From NCBI GenBank assembly GCA_028023455.1, contig JAQFVV010012490.1, forward strand, positions 4,156,576 to 4,220,575: 64,000 nt of DNA, written 5' to 3'. Positions within the stretch are counted from its first letter, which is position 1, and each line of letters opens with the position of its first letter. Source of the DNA: Epiperipatus broadwayi. Taxonomy: Eukaryota; Onychophora; Udeonychophora; Euonychophora; Peripatidae. The translations under genes were made by a program, and so were the position numbers. Under the pieces are notes generated by a model that did not search any database, was not told where the DNA came from, and saw nothing but the letters and a program-made list of their open reading frames with translations. Below are positions 1 to 13,190 of this stretch, in pieces.

Positions 1-439
1 ATTGAACCGGATTTCAATCAGGTTCAATATATATATATATAGTGCTACATAGGTATTTAGAATGTAAAGAGACAATGCAATTAGAAATAAAATGTATGCT
101 AAAGTTAAATGAAATAAAATATTATGAAGTTATGAATGTTAAAGATAAAATGTTGATAAGCATTTTATATCTGGATTAGAAAATGATTAATTAAAAAGAT
201 GAGGAACCAAAATAATTAATTATGTTGTAGAACATTCCACTATCACCAGGAAAGATATAAAAGCTCACAGATATGAAGAATCGGCATCTATTTTAGACAC
301 TTGCATTGTTTGAGCTGGTCATGTTTACATGAAGATACTAAATAACCGAGTGTAAGGAGGACTGCAGAAAACCCAGTGAACTCCACCATTGATGATGCAA
401 AAGTGGACCTAAAGACTATAATGGATGTAATGAATCATG
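1..439. other. A+T-rich spacer
   Basis: I see no convincing gene here. It contains a short TA-dinucleotide run near position 30. The last part may be the far 5' side of the decayed LINE that follows, but no reading frame supports that. Confidence 0.4.
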
Positions 440-900
440 AGTTAAAGTTGGTTGGAGTGCTTTAAGTAGAGATAAGTTATTAAAAGGAAATATGCCTATG
501 TGTTTCAAAAGGAAGGTTTTTAATAAATGTGTTTTACCAGTTCTTACTTTATGGATATGAGACTTGGATAGTTAACAGATGAACTATAGAGAGACTTCAG
601 ATCACTCAATAAAGTATGGAGATATGCATATCAGGCTTAACAAGATTAGATCGAAAATGAAATACATAGGTGAAAAAACAAATAAGCATTATTGACATTA
701 TTGAAAGAGCTAAGAGACTGAAGTGAAGTTGGGCTGGACATATTATTAGATGATAATAGATAGACAATTGAAATCTTAAATGGGATTCCAAAAGTTCATA
801 AAAGACCTAGAAAAAGACTACATGTGAGATAGTTGGATAGAATAAAGAAATATGCTGAGGAAACTAGAAATTGCAGATGGATTGAACTTGGAGAATAATG
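440..900 (+). pseudogene. Decayed LINE 3' remnant (RTE-like RT C-terminus)
   Basis: Read on the plus strand across several frames, this stretch gives pieces typical of the region after the catalytic part of non-LTR reverse transcriptases of the RTE-like group: a piece reading VFNKCVLPVLT around 520, then YGYETW after a frameshift near 550, IIDIIERAKRLK around 690, and SWAGHII around 730. This order (CVLPVLTYG-ETW, then DIIERxxxLKWxWAGH) is characteristic of that part of those proteins. The copy is full of stops and frameshifts and lacks the catalytic FADD region, so it is a dead, 5'-truncated fragment. The exact LINE clade is an inference; a Jockey or CR1 relative cannot be ruled out by eye. 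Confidence 0.65.
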
Positions 901-2104
901 AGTTGAAAATGATGGTGATAATGATAGGTAGGTAGAAAAATAATTGCATTGATAATTTAATTAATTTTAATATTAAACAGCTTCAGGTGATTCTATTATT
1001 AAAAGAATCTGAGCTATTATTTTTCTCCTGCAGTAAAATGTATTGAGAGTTGTATGGCATAGTGGCTTAAGTTTAGACTGGGTTGTGGATTTTCTTATTT
1101 GTAATTATCTGGAAAATTTCTAGTTTGATTAGAGTTGGTGGATTGCCAACTATAAAAACAAAGGAAGCATTTGTAAAAGAATGCAGTTTTATGGCTGGTA
1201 GCTAAAGTGTCACATGCTTATGGGTGTTTTAATTTCCCTATCCAATGGCAGGCTGACTAACTATACACAGAGGGCTGTGACCAAACAATAAGACTTGATT
1301 ACCTTATTGCTTGATACTTTTTCAACATAATTTTAAACTAAAATTTTAATGTAAGAGCTATATCATAAACTTCAATAAACTCTTTAATGAACTTTGATTT
1401 AAAAACCATTTATATCTGGATATCTCCATCATGTAAGAAAACAAATCTTAATTTAGGCTAGAAGAAATTTAGTATTAAAAAACAATAAAGTCTTCCATCC
1501 ACCAGTGAATGTTAACCAAAGTTACAATACAAGATAGCAAGTCAATAATTTGTTATCAGTTAGGGATTACAGGTTTTTTTTTTTTTAAAATAATTAAATG
1601 AAATGTTACATTGTTTGAAATGAAAACATGCAGAGGATTTCTTCATTTACTTGAAAGTATATCCAACAATCTTTTTAGATAAATCATTTTTAATTTAGTA
1701 ATATCATTAAATTTTACAAAATTGTTTTATGTACAATTTGAAGTATTTGAATGGTTTATTTATACTTTATTAATTTTGTATCATTAAATGGAGATGTGAT
1801 TACTATTATTGCCCTGAATGGTTCAGTACAGAGTTGGAACATCAGACTGAAGCATAAGGTTCTCAGAAGAATCCAATTCTGGCTCTCCCAGTGCACAAAC
1901 TATTTATGAACTCCCAAGTGATAAAACCATTCACTTATTTATGTATTATTAATTTTTGTTATTGATTGCTATAATTTTATTTTATAATATTTCAATTTGT
2001 CTTAGTATTAAGTTTAATTTAGTACCAAGTTTAAGAGGTATGAATTTTTTGTATTAATTTTTAAAAACAGTATAGAATTATATTGTCAGATATTTGAGTA
2101 TTCC
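901..2104. other. A+T-rich spacer
   Basis: No reading frame of interest. The stretch at about 1811-1910 has a weak resemblance to a tRNA-like promoter (TGGTTCAGTACAGAGTTGG, then AGAATCCAATTCTGG) and may be an old SINE head, but no second copy in the window supports it. Confidence 0.4.
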
Positions 2105-2164
2105 TATATATATATATTGAAACAGAAACTCTGTTTCAAACTCTGTTTCAATATATATATATAT
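2105..2164. repeat. Hairpin of TA repeat plus GAAACAG motif
   Basis: Two inverted arms (about 2105-2125 and 2143-2164) consist of an alternating TA tract joined to TTGAAACAG. The loop carries another inverted CTGTTTC copy, and a further direct GAAACAG copy follows at about 2165-2172. The result is a compact hairpin cluster next to a SINE-like tail. It may be replication-slippage debris; no function is implied. Confidence 0.6.
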
Positions 2165-2179
2165 TGAAACAGAAACTGT

Positions 2180-2310
2180 TTTACATTGAAGCAGTCGGAT
2201 CTGAGTTCGATCCTAGCTTCATGACATCTAGCCATAAGCCCACTTCAAACCCTAGTACTAACCTTAAATTTCCGATGCAGTGGGGCTTTATACGTTCAAT
2301 CCACACTAAT
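2180..2310 (+). repeat. SINE-like segment with a pol III B-box
   Basis: The segment contains GAGTTCGATCCTAGC at about 2203-2217, a good match to the RNA polymerase III B box (GGTTCGANTCC). It is locally less A+T-rich than its surroundings. I cannot see a clear A box 30-40 bases upstream, because the hairpin cluster intervenes. It is probably the tail of a tRNA-derived SINE. Confidence 0.35.
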
Positions 2311-2665
2311 TTCCATAAAGAATAACTTATTTCATAAATGCGTATTTAAAATTAATTAGTTTCAGATTTAAATTGATCAATTCTATTAAAATTCATGATA
2401 GAATTATTTATGAATTTATATATTATAACTGCGTGGATTGTGCATATATATTTGTAACTTTCAAATATATATAATTGTTCAAAAGTTTCATTGCGTCAGG
2501 AATGTTTGATTTTATTTTTAAATAATTTGCCAAAGTTTTATTGATTAAAAGCTACATTCTTTCGATAAGCTTTCAGATTTTCCCTTTCCAAAAACAACAG
2601 TTAAAGTTTTATTAATTAGAAAAAAAGATAAGGATTTCCTAATTAAAATCATTTTCTGATTTTAA

Positions 2666-2695
2666 GAATTCATTTTCTAATTAGAAAATGAATTC
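2666..2695. repeat. Perfect 30-bp palindrome
   Basis: A perfect uninterrupted palindrome starts and ends with an EcoRI-type GAATTC and is centred on CTAATTAG. Half of the arm also occurs just upstream (ATTTTCTGATTTTAAG), suggesting local template switching. Confidence 0.85.
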
Positions 2696-5599
2696 AAGTT
2701 AATGAGTTTGAAAGCCTTATTGAAGGAATGTATCTAAAAACAACCAGTAAATCTAAAAACATTGATAATGAAAGAAGCGCTAGGCTGAAGGCATCAGAGG
2801 ACAGTATTTATAGCTCTGAAAAGTTTGAAAAAAAAAAACCATCTTTGTTGTAGAGAAGTGCAATGAACTCTATGAGTTTAAAAATCATAAGTTTAAACAG
2901 TGTTTCGATCATGGTGAAGAGCTAAAACGTCAGGAATCTGGCTATTGGTTCCTGAAGTCCCCTGAAAATCTTCAATGGAGCTGCTAAATTTTTTCCGGAC
3001 CAATCATGCTGCTAAAATTGTGAAAATTCATTAAAATACTGTTCAAGTAATCGACTAAATGCATGCCTATGTTTTTACCAACCTGGACATGTAAACCAAG
3101 AACCAGCCCCGGAAGAAATGGGTAATATGTTTCCGAATGAACCTTAAACTTTCTGGCCAGGTTTGAACTTTGCTTTACATTCCCTTTAGAACTCTTTTAT
3201 TCTTTAATGTAATAATCTTTATAAAACCTTTTATTCATGCTACTGCAAACTTATATCGTAATTCTCTCAACCTCTAGTCTTTAAACTTTCTTTTTTCTTA
3301 CTTGGCGGTTCATTTATTATATAATATATATATTTGTGTGCTTTATTAATGTCGGTTATTTTTAATTATATGCCAATAATCTTCCGACTTGATGAGCTCC
3401 TTTGTTCTATTTGCCTCATGCAAATAATATAATATTAATTCTAATAGTAGTTCTCGTCCATTAGAACTAAATTTATAAGTTCTATCAATCATCGAGTCGA
3501 AATAAATTATTACATGTTTACTATTTTTATAATTGGCTAATAATAAATTATTAGCTCCATTTCTAATCTATGCCATTGCTATTTTCTCGTTCCACTAATA
3601 TTTATTTATTCAAATATAAATGTTTTTTGCAAAAGGGCTGATAAAGGAATCAAATAAATATATTCTATTCAACTTTGTTATTTTCTATTAAGATTCAGGA
3701 AGGGCACGGTGATTGGGGCATAATTAATATGATTTATAAATACGTTAAAATAATGTTAGTTAAAAGCTCATTTGACTTTAATTCATTTGATCAAGTCATC
3801 ACGTAGAGCATTCTATAATTGGGTTTTATTTTCCAAATGGTGACTATCAAGTCATCATCTTCGAACATTGCTGACGTAGGGCAATCTTCCTCTCCGTTAG
3901 GCTGGTCGGTAATAATTTCTGTTATTTTAAATTATCGAGGAAGAAAGCACTTCCTCTCCTGTTCATATTAGTCAAAGGGCATAAGACTTGTCAGATCAAG
4001 CCGCCATAGGACTTCGATTATCGATTAGCCATCGTCTTTCAATTTCACTTTATAGCTCATAATTCGTCAGCACTGTTACCTCTGTTCCAGTAAAGCCCGC
4101 TCTGATGCTCGTAATTCGTGATGAAGTGATTTAAATTAAAGTCCAACAAATTCTTCGTTATATCTCAAAATAAGTTTTCTAATAAAGATTAAAAGTTATG
4201 CCCTAAAATATATATCTTGCTCTTCACGAATGGATTTGCGAATGTGAAATAAATATCACATTCTTTCGTATAAAATTAGAGTAATAATTTCCTTTACTAA
4301 TGAATACTTTTATCTGCCTTTTATTTCTTGTGGAGGGCATAGACATAAACTTTCAAATATTGCGTAATACTCATTGGTATATAATAAGGACCGTCACTCT
4401 GATTATAATTATAAACTTTGTTTAAGGACTAGAATTAATTAATATAATCATTATTAAAATTCAAACAACAACTATTATTATTAAATATTTTCTAAACACA
4501 CTTGGTTTCTTAGTTTCTCAATTATCTTATTCAATAATTATTAAATGCTCGCTGTCTGTGTTGGCAACCCAAACATATACATATGATTCGATTTAAAAAA
4601 GTATCTTAAGTTAATTCATTATCCGATATTAGTGTCAGTTCAGGGGTCTCTAATCCTCACCAACCATTGAGCTAGTTTCTTGGCGCATAGCACTGTGACG
4701 TTGATTTACATTTCTACTAATCTGAGCTGGTGAGTTGGGTTTGAATTCAGTTTGGATCCGACTTGCAGTTCTTTTGGTGGGTTTTTCGACTGGTACAATG
4801 TGTATATGTATTCTAAGAGCTATTTTATTCCCCCCCCCCCTACAAAAAGGCAGATGTATATGAAAGAAGTTGATCTTATATTTTTTAAAAAAAAATTTAA
4901 AGCAAAAAGTTTATAAATTTAAAAGAAAATCATTATTTTCTATAATTGAGAAGAAAAAAAAAAGATAAACCTTCATTATTGAATTTATAATTTTAAATTA
5001 TGATATAAATATGTCTCTAAGTATTTACTTAAAGCTGGCATTTATTAAAAGTAGTACATTTTAATTTTTGAAATGATGTTGTACAAAATATAATATTCGC
5101 TTGAGGCAAAGTTATCAAATTGAAAAACATGGCTTAAACCTCATGATTCCTTATCTATCCCACTCAAAAGTAGTGGCCAATCCTTAAGAAGAGAAAAGTA
5201 CTCAGGCTTAAATGAAAGCTGTATAACAAATCAGATATAGTGGGAGTTCTGTTGAAACAATCCAGAGATCAGGGTATAAATAGTTGAGTTTGAAGTTCAG
5301 AGCAGAGATTTTTAAAAAAAGATTTTAAGAGCAGTTAAAAAGTAAGAAAAGTGACAGAGACTGAGTGTTGAACTATTTTAGAAAGAAAAGTTGTCTGCAG
5401 AAAAAGTTAAAGAAGAGAATCATAAAATATCAATCTGAAAAGTGGATCAATATATTTGAGGTTCACAGTTTAGTTTAAATAGTCATCATATAATTTAAAA
5501 GTTCTAGAATAGTTTTTTTTTCTAATTTGGAAAAGCATTACTCAAGGATGATTGGCTGATGCTAATAAAGAAAAATAATTAAGGTGATTTTAGTGTTTT
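2696..5599. other. A+T-rich spacer with a G+C-richer block
   Basis: No gene recognised. A block at about 3690-4150 is visibly less A+T-rich and contains CTGACGTA, CCAAT-like and ATCGATT motifs, but it has no open frame of useful length. It could be an old transposon UTR. A run of 11 C lies at 4830-4840. Around 5265-5300 there is a TATAAATAG box followed about 25 bases later by GTTCAGAGCAGAG, a possible core promoter upstream of the PLE remnant; this is unproven. Confidence 0.4.
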
Positions 5600-5616
5600 T
5601 TAATTAAAAAAAGAAA

Positions 5617-5969
5617 TTGAATTTAGAAAATTTAATTAATGATAAAAAAAATATAGAAATTGACAAAATGAATGGAATTTATTTAATTGAATGTTTAAAT
5701 TGTAAGAGGGAGGGGAAAAAGATTTCATATATTGGTACAACAAAGAATACATTAAAAACTAGATTTAGACAACATTTATATGACAAAAATTCAAATATTT
5801 ATATACATTCTAAAGTTTTAGATCATAAAGAATTTAATATTAAAATGTTAGAAAGGGTTAAAAATTACAGGGAAAGGATAGTAAAAGAATATTGTTACAA
5901 AAAAAATATAATCCTATTTTAAATAGAATTAATGGAATAGATAAGGAATCTAAAATAATGTATAATTAA
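5617..5969 (+). pseudogene. PLE GIY-YIG endonuclease remnant (copy 1)
   Basis: The 101-residue open frame carries the GIY-YIG nuclease fold of Penelope-like retroelements, which nicks target DNA for reverse transcription. Visible motifs are G20-I-Y, a C-x2-C pair (C26, C29), Y38-I-G, R49 in KTRFR and H53. Near the end RERIVKEY contains the expected conserved glutamate region. The frame breaks in an A run at about 5898-5906. Shifting frame there continues the family's usual ending (KKYNPILNRINGIDKE) to a stop at 5967-5969, so a one-base slip in the A run is the likely defect. No reverse transcriptase is visible upstream, so the copy is 5'-truncated or internally deleted. The class is clear; the subfamily is not. 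Confidence 0.8.
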
Positions 5970-6480
5970 AATGATGTTTAAATAGGTTTAGGTAAATTGT
6001 TAAATGTTTTTTTTTTTTTTTTGTATTAAAAAAGATGTTTATATTTGTTTTATATTTATTTAAAGCTATAGTTTAGAAATGCAGTTTTGAGATGGGTTTT
6101 AGATAAGATTTAAAAAAGGGGGAGGTTATTTGAAATTAGGATTGGTTTTTAACTTTATATAAAAAGTTTCTTGGATGATTTTAAGACAGATTTGTAATTA
6201 AATAATATAAAAGAAAGAGTAATAAAAAATAGCAGTGGGAGAGAGATGTAAGTAAAATATAATTATGTATGTTTAATATATTTGTTACTATTTATGTTAA
6301 TGTAAGATGAAGGTATTTATGTAATTGAGGTTTATTTATAAATATGTATTTCATATTGTTGTTGCAGATCCTTGAAAATAACCGTATGAAGATAAAAACA
6401 GTTGAAACGTTGGAGCTTTGTATTATATTAATATATATATATGTTCAGTATTGATATAAGAAAATAAAGTTTTTGAAAAG
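5970..6480 (+). mobile_element. PLE copy 1, 3' untranslated part
   Basis: This is the tail of the PLE endonuclease copy. It contains a G-rich purine tract (AAAAAAGGGGGAGG, about 6111-6125), a hairpin-plus-GAAAC motif (6370-6413) and an AATAAAG polyadenylation-like signal near 6463. The limit near 6480 is an estimate, because no target duplication is evident. Confidence 0.55.
6370..6413 (+). ncRNA. Hammerhead-like stem-GAAAC motif (PLE copy 1)
   Basis: Layout: CCTTGAAAAT, a stem with arms AACCGT and ACAGTT (one mismatch), then GAAACGTTGG. Type I hammerhead ribozymes are established in PLE terminal repeats, with core CUGANGA, stem II, then GAAA. Here the order is the same, but the first core segment reads CUUGAAAA rather than CUGANGA, so self-cleavage cannot be assumed. 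The same layout recurs in the other PLE copies of this window. Confidence 0.4.
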
Positions 6481-6756
6481 AGAAAGAAGGATTTTTAATT
6501 TGCTGATATTAAAAAAAGAACTATGAACAAAATTTTAAACATTTATATTTTAAAACTAAATAAAAAGTTTTAACAAATAGAAAAAAACAAAAGTAAGAAA
6601 TTTGTTGGCTTAATCTTAAAAGGGATATTGATAAAATAATTTTTTGATTTATTAATTTTCAATATTGCAATATATTTTCATTATTATCCTTTTCATTCTT
6701 GTTTGTGATAAATTGTTCAAAATGTTACTAACATTGGGTAAAGAAAAAGTTTAATA

Positions 6757-6852
6757 TATTTATTTATTTTTATTAAATGTAGCTGAGTGCCATGAATCTG
6801 GTTTTCCAAACCAAAAGCACTTTCATCTACATTTAATAAAAATAAATAAATA
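6757..6852. repeat. Short hairpin element (26-bp arms, 44-base loop)
   Basis: The arms at about 6757-6782 and 6827-6852 are perfect inverted repeats of TATTTATTTATTTTTATT followed by AAATGTAG. The loop is less A+T-rich (CTGAGTGCCATGAATCTGG region). It resembles a tiny MITE or a pre-miRNA-like fold. No TSD was evident and no second copy was found in the window. Confidence 0.65.
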
Positions 6853-9800
6853 AATATAATATTGCAATATAGTAATTGCTACTATTGTTAATGATTCGGT
6901 ATTATATAATGAATTCTTATAAAAAAATTAAAATGTCATTGCTGTTCATATTCTATCATTTTTAGATAATTAGTCTTGTTTTAAGTTCTTTGAATAGACT
7001 TTTGATATACATCAACCACTTTAACTTATAATTTCCATTATTGTAGGTGCCACTGTTGTTAATAAAATGAAAAGTAATTTCTATAAGAGAAAAGGCTGCT
7101 GCATGGATAAGATGTGCTTTAGTACAAGTTAAATTTTAGTGCCCTCCGCTACAATCTCATGAAATTCAATTTGTAAATTAAAACAAAAGGAATTTATAAA
7201 ATTTTCTTTAACAAAAGATACAGAAATAGTAGTACTTTAAAAAAATTATTATTTACATTATTTACAGTTATACATATTAACTCTCCCAGCTTTGGTAGTC
7301 ACAAAACAACTTGGAAATTTTTTATCCATGTGGTAAATAATGATAATATGATTCTGAAAACTTGCAACCAGAATTGTCTTTAGGAAAATTCTTATTAATT
7401 ATCTGACTAATGAAAAATTTTCAGTTAATTTTTATGGTCATAATTTTTGACCAAGTGCTTGGATCGTTAATATTAAAATCAGAAATTTCAGGTTTTCACT
7501 CTCAGAATTGCAACTTTCTTCAACTTCTTTTTCTATTCTGAGCTCCAGATAACTTATTTGATATTTTATCTGTGTTGTGTTTTTGACTGAAGAGATTTAA
7601 ATAAACAAATATAAATCTTTCGCGAGTATAATAAGAAATATACACAAAGCATAATGACTTAATAAAAAGAATAGTAATTTAACATTAGTTTAATGCAAAT
7701 AATTAATTATATACACAATGGAATTAATTACAAGTATCAAACTAACTCAACTCACATCTTTGACACCACCACTTTAGATAAATACAGTAATGATTATTTT
7801 TAATCATTTACTAAACTAGAGATTGTCTCTAACACAGATATAAACATTAAAACTCAATTAAAGATTAATATATTTGATTTTTTAAAATTGAACACACAAA
7901 TACTTGGAATTATTCATATTTCTCTTTGCCATGTGTAATATTTTTATACATATATTAAATATATGTGGTAGTATTGAGGTTATTTAATATATTTATAATG
8001 GAATTAATATAATATATATATTTGGAACGAATATACACATACAAGGTAAAGTTACAAATCTAAGAAATTCTGTAATACATATATAATGATTACAGTCTAC
8101 ATGTCTATTGGGTTTTTTAAAAATGTAGGGTCAGGGTGATCTATAATGATGCTACAGGGCTCATTATCTACAACCAGAGACTGATTCTCTGGGGTATGAC
8201 ATCGAATGGTTCTTCTGCTTCTTTGCCTCTGAAGTGTGGACATTCTTGCATCTCTATCCCCCATTGCAAAGAGAAAAGATGAGTCTGGTTTTTTATACCT
8301 TACATATTAATTTGTCTCCATTATCTTTTTTGGAGTACAATGATAATGACAAGGCTAATGTTATTCTTAGATTTCAATAACAGATATTAGATCAATTTTA
8401 ACCAGCATGCCAATTAGTTTGCTAAAAAATAGTTATTGTTTTTTTCAAAATCCATTAGTTACTAAAAAGTTTAATTCAGAATTGCTTATGCATAACTTGT
8501 TTATGTTTTCTACTAACAAAGTTCAGTAATAAAATATTTACACTATTATTTAATTTTTTTGTGCTTATTAATTCACTATTAATAATTTAATCATATTTTT
8601 CGTATTATATATTATTTTATAGTCCAACATTTCAAACTTTTATACTTAAATTGTTTATTTGATAAATTTTTAGAAGCCAGCATGCATTTTTGCTCTTTTT
8701 TTTTTTAATATTACATTATGTTGGATCTTTTTTTTAAATATTAAGTTATGCTGGGTAACTCTCAAAAAAAAAAAAAAAAAAATCAAACACTTGGTTTGTT
8801 TCACTAGATAACATATGTTTTAGGCACTTTCCTAGTAGTCTAATCATTTAGAAGCAAACAATGTTATATGATTGTTACATTCAACAGACTGACATTAATT
8901 TGATATAATGAAATTTGTTAAGAATTAAATATTTTGGCAATATCTTTTTTAAAATTTTTGTGTTTTTTATTCTGTTTTTTTTTTTTTTAATTTGAACTGT
9001 CATACACAATCAAAAATAATAATTTTCAGATATATTTGGATAATATTATGGGTCAATTTGGAGTTTTTAGCTAGGCAACAAGTCCATGATAATCTAAATC
9101 CAAAGAAAAGCAGATTAGTAAAATATTTTTTTTTAATATTTAAGAAAAATATATATTCAAGACAATACTAGGATTAATTGCAGATTTTAAAATGACATAC
9201 ATTGATACAGTGTGCTATTCCAAAAATGGAATGATAGTCTAATAACTACAGAATTACTGTAATTATTATGTGGTAATATTTTTTAAGGTGTCATTTTTTT
9301 TATATAAATTAGGATATTTAAATAAAAATGATTTGGAAATCTAAACATTTTCATTTATGTATAAATTTTGTTAATCATCATGGTTAACTATCTCTGATTT
9401 GTTCGATTTTGCATAGTAGTCAATTATATAATATATAGTATATTTCAAGCAATTGCCACAAAGCTAAAAAAATAATCCTCTCATATTTAAATATAAAATA
9501 TTTACAATCAGAATGTGTTTCTAACAATGGAATGATTCAGAAATCTAAACATTTTCATATAAATTTTATTAATTATCACAGCAATGTGGTGCCCCATTAG
9601 TGAAATAAGTTTTCCCTCACACAACCTACATATTCCCATAACAACTGCCATGCAATAGAATATTAATGCATTACTATAAAGAATCTTTGAGAGATGTTGG
9701 AATAACAAAGTTTTCACATCCATGGACATGAGGGATTCAGCAAGAACAACCTTGAAAACCTGGATAAGTTTTGCCAAAATGGAAGCTCAAGTGAAACAAC

Positions 9801-10147
9801 GATTTGAAACTTTACCATAGTCTAATCAAAGTAGTGCAATTTATCTTCCAGATTTTTAAAGAAGTGATATTCATTTATGTGATAAAGAAATAATTATTAT
9901 ATATAAAGGAATTCTAAGTGATTGTCCCGAAAGAGATTCATTAGTTAATGGAATACGAGGATTGCAAATTGGATCAGGTAGAGAAAAAAAATCAGACAAT
10001 ATCTATGTGCAATAATAGAAAATTGGATTAATTAGTACAACTTGTTAATCTTTTTTTCCAATCATATTTTTCTCCAATTTGTCTCACTTTTGTAAAACCA
10101 TTTTGTGGAATAATTAAGATAATTGCAGAATTTATATTTATAATGGG
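6853..10147. other. A+T-rich spacer
   Basis: No recognisable gene. Two imperfect copies of a segment reading GAAATCTAAACATTTTCAT lie at about 9330-9385 and 9531-9582. The minus-strand open frame at 9508-9777 (89 codons) has no motif I recognise. A G+C-richer patch lies at 8140-8290. Poly-A/T runs occur near 8697, 8765, 8978 and 9126. Confidence 0.4.
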
Positions 10148-13014
10148 ATGTCTGTCTATACTACCAAAATACTGAAGAAAGATGTATTTGAATTTACTTC
10201 AAAGAGAAGAAATAATGACATCATCATTAAAATAAATGTTAAATTTGTCATAGTTTTTGTAAACTTGGGTATTTGTGATGCTGTAAATACTTGTTGCAAA
10301 TTCTATATTTATTTTAGTACAAAGATGAAAATTTGCTTTGAAATAAATCTCATGATGAATAATGAGATTTCCAAAGCTGACTGATTATTTGACACAGTGT
10401 TATCATAAAAGTTTAGCACAATAAAAATATTATATATAGTGTACATCTGCATATTTTTCAATTTATGAAGCTGAGAAAAGTCAAAATGATATATGTATCC
10501 CTTACTGGTAGATATCCAATTAATATTTTTTTTTTTTTGCTATTTGTAATTTATAGTTCACAATAATTTTTTTCTATCAAAGAGAAACATACATCTGAGA
10601 AACTAGATCACCTTGAATGCATGAATTAAAATATAAAAATTTGAATTTTAAATATAAAATTAGCCAAAAACCTAACATTCAATTCAGTTCACAGGGAAAA
10701 TATCATCTCGATCTAGGGTCACCATTGATAATTTAAAATGGCAATTCTATATTATGAATATATAAGTTTTGTCTTAATATTTGAAACAGACTTTTTCCAA
10801 GGGAAAAAAAATTGAAAATGATATTTTAAAAGTTTTAGAATTTTATTAATTTAAATGTGTTATTTAAAATATACCAAGAATAGAATTTGACCTTTAGTTT
10901 CTCTCTTTCTCTCTTTTTTATAGCCAGCCATAAATTCTTTTGAACGATGTGATTTATTCATGGTTTGACATGAGAAGGTATACATGGAACTGCTAATAAT
11001 AAATGAATTTGGGTGTTTAGTATAATTGGATTTTTAACATTTAGTGATTTTATGTCATTAAAAAAAATGTTTGCCTTATTTCATTTTCGGAAAATCATTA
11101 TAGATAGAGAATTTAATTTTTATTAGTTCTATAAATTAGTAATGAAAATAGCCTGTATTAAAATTAAATGTAAATCTACTTATTATTTCACCGGCAATAA
11201 GGTTATTTTATATCTGCACTTGTTGTCATGACAACAAATGGAGCATGAGGGAAATAACGAATCTTGCTGTAGCCAAATATTTCCAGGTAAATTTTTGAAT
11301 CAGATCTTAAATCGTTTAAAAAAAAGACCCCATTCCCTCCTTTTTTTTCTTTACCATTTTTAAATGAAATTTATAATTTTCAATAACTAAACTGAATAAT
11401 TATTAAAAAATAATTTTAAATCCTTTCCAATTAAAAAAGTTTTTTAAAAATAATAATTTATTTTTAAACTAAAAACAAAAGTTGATTTTACATTTCATGT
11501 AAAAGAAAAGATTTTAAAAATAAAATACGAATGTTAAAATAACATTAAATAATTAAGGAGTAAAATATTACAATCAAATAATAACATTGTGATCATTCAT
11601 TGTCACTGGCAGTCTGAAGTTATATATCATTCATAATATAATTTATTTTAGTGTATTGGTGTTAAATTCTCTGATTGAATTCAGTTTTAGTTTTTTTTTT
11701 TTTAGTATAGTAATCTTTTTTATATTTGAAAATTGCTATTTTTTAAATAGCTATGTCACACATGATCAGAGATAGCAACCTATGGCACACATAAACTAAT
11801 TTTTAATAGCGTATAACAAGTTCTCATTCAAAGTAGAGAAATTGCTGCTTTCAATATATATACAAAAAATTAAACTCTGATGATAATGTGATTTGTTCCA
11901 CCTCATCTCTCCAGATTTAATCTTTGTATTACAATGTGTTTAAATCAATCAATGAATGCCTGATCCATTACATAATCCAATGTTTCTTAAAGAGTTGTTA
12001 GAAATTGTTAAATACTTTTTAATTTTTTCATATCTTATTTATTGTCAGATTTATTTGTTTCATTTCTGATTACCATTCAAAAGGCTTGTATAATATTTCT
12101 TGGTTTACCTGATAGGATATATATTCATCATTTATTGTTAATTAGGTTAATCAGTTTTTAGGACCTCCAACTATTTTGATAAGTTAATACTTTTTTTCCA
12201 AATTCTACATAAAAAAACATGATACAAAGTAATGATTGAAATTATTAGGGATTTGAATACAGATTTTCAAGTTCCTTTCAGCTATCTACTCTATATTGAT
12301 ACACATAACACATGAAAAAGATAAATAATCTCCAATATATGTATTTTATGCTGAACCATCGCTCATCAGTTGGTTCAGATCATTTTCCACATACATATAT
12401 ACAATTAGTGCTCAGTTTATATTAAGATAGCAAATCTTCAAACTTTAGTATATTCAAATTTCCTATAATTATATATAAACTCCAAGTGTATAAATTATAC
12501 TTGTATTAAAATATTAAAGTAATGATTGATATTCATGGGATTATTATTGGTAACCAATGTCCTGATTATAAACCTATTCTTTGTGAAGTTGTTTGATAAC
12601 ATGTATTTTAATCTTTTCTTTATAATATTAGATTATAATGGATATATTATAAAATATTAACTCTCTATAGAACGCTTAGAACTAAGATTCTAAATAAGTA
12701 TAATTACAAACCTCTGAAGTAAGATTTTAAATAAATATGATAGTAAACCTCTGGAATGAATATAAATTTGTAAAATATTTATATGGATTTTAAACAATAT
12801 CCGGTACATAATTTCAACATCTGTGGTTTTATTTATACATATCAAAAAGAATTTAATAGAAAATAAAAAGTTAGAAATTAAATTAAAAAATTTTTTTTTC
12901 TTAATTTTAACTTTAGTTCATAGTGTAGCCATTGGTCATGAAACATCACAAGCAAATTAATTTAAATTTTTAAATTAAAATTATTTTTCTTTTCATTAAC
13001 CATTTTTATTGTTC
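10148..13014. other. A+T-rich spacer
   Basis: An open frame of 78 codons at 10148-10384 (plus) has no recognisable domain and is low-complexity in composition. At about 11770-11795 the string CAGAGATAGCAACCTATGG resembles the left end of some hAT elements, but no matching right end was found. The rest is homopolymer-rich spacer. Confidence 0.4.
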
Positions 13015-13190
13015 TGTTTGGGTTTAGTTCAGTTGTAGAGTGGCATATTCAGAACTGAATGTTCCAGGATCAATTCTTGGGAAATAATGTGAATTTAAAA
13101 AAAAAACTTAGCTTGGGCTACAGAATAAATTATTAATCCTTTAAATGTATCATTTTTCCTACACCAAAAATTAATTTTTATTTTTTATTT
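13015..13190 (+). repeat. tRNA-derived SINE-like repeat
   Basis: An A-box-like string (AGTTGTAGAGTGG, about 13030-13042) is followed 25 bases later by a B-box-like GGATCAATTCTTGG (13067-13080), the spacing expected for an internal pol III promoter. An A-rich stretch and a non-tRNA tail follow. The copy is old, with several departures from the box consensus. Confidence 0.45.

Noticed and set aside
9861-10012. Coding-like stretch (YKGILSDCPERDSLVNGIRG) with a GT donor-like site at 9978
   Set aside because: The nearest upstream acceptor-like site (TTATCTTCCAG, about 9841-9851) leads to stops in every frame, and no further exon is seen.
11770-11860. hAT-like left end (CAGAGATAGCAACCTATGG)
   Set aside because: No matching inverted right end or 8-bp duplication was found.
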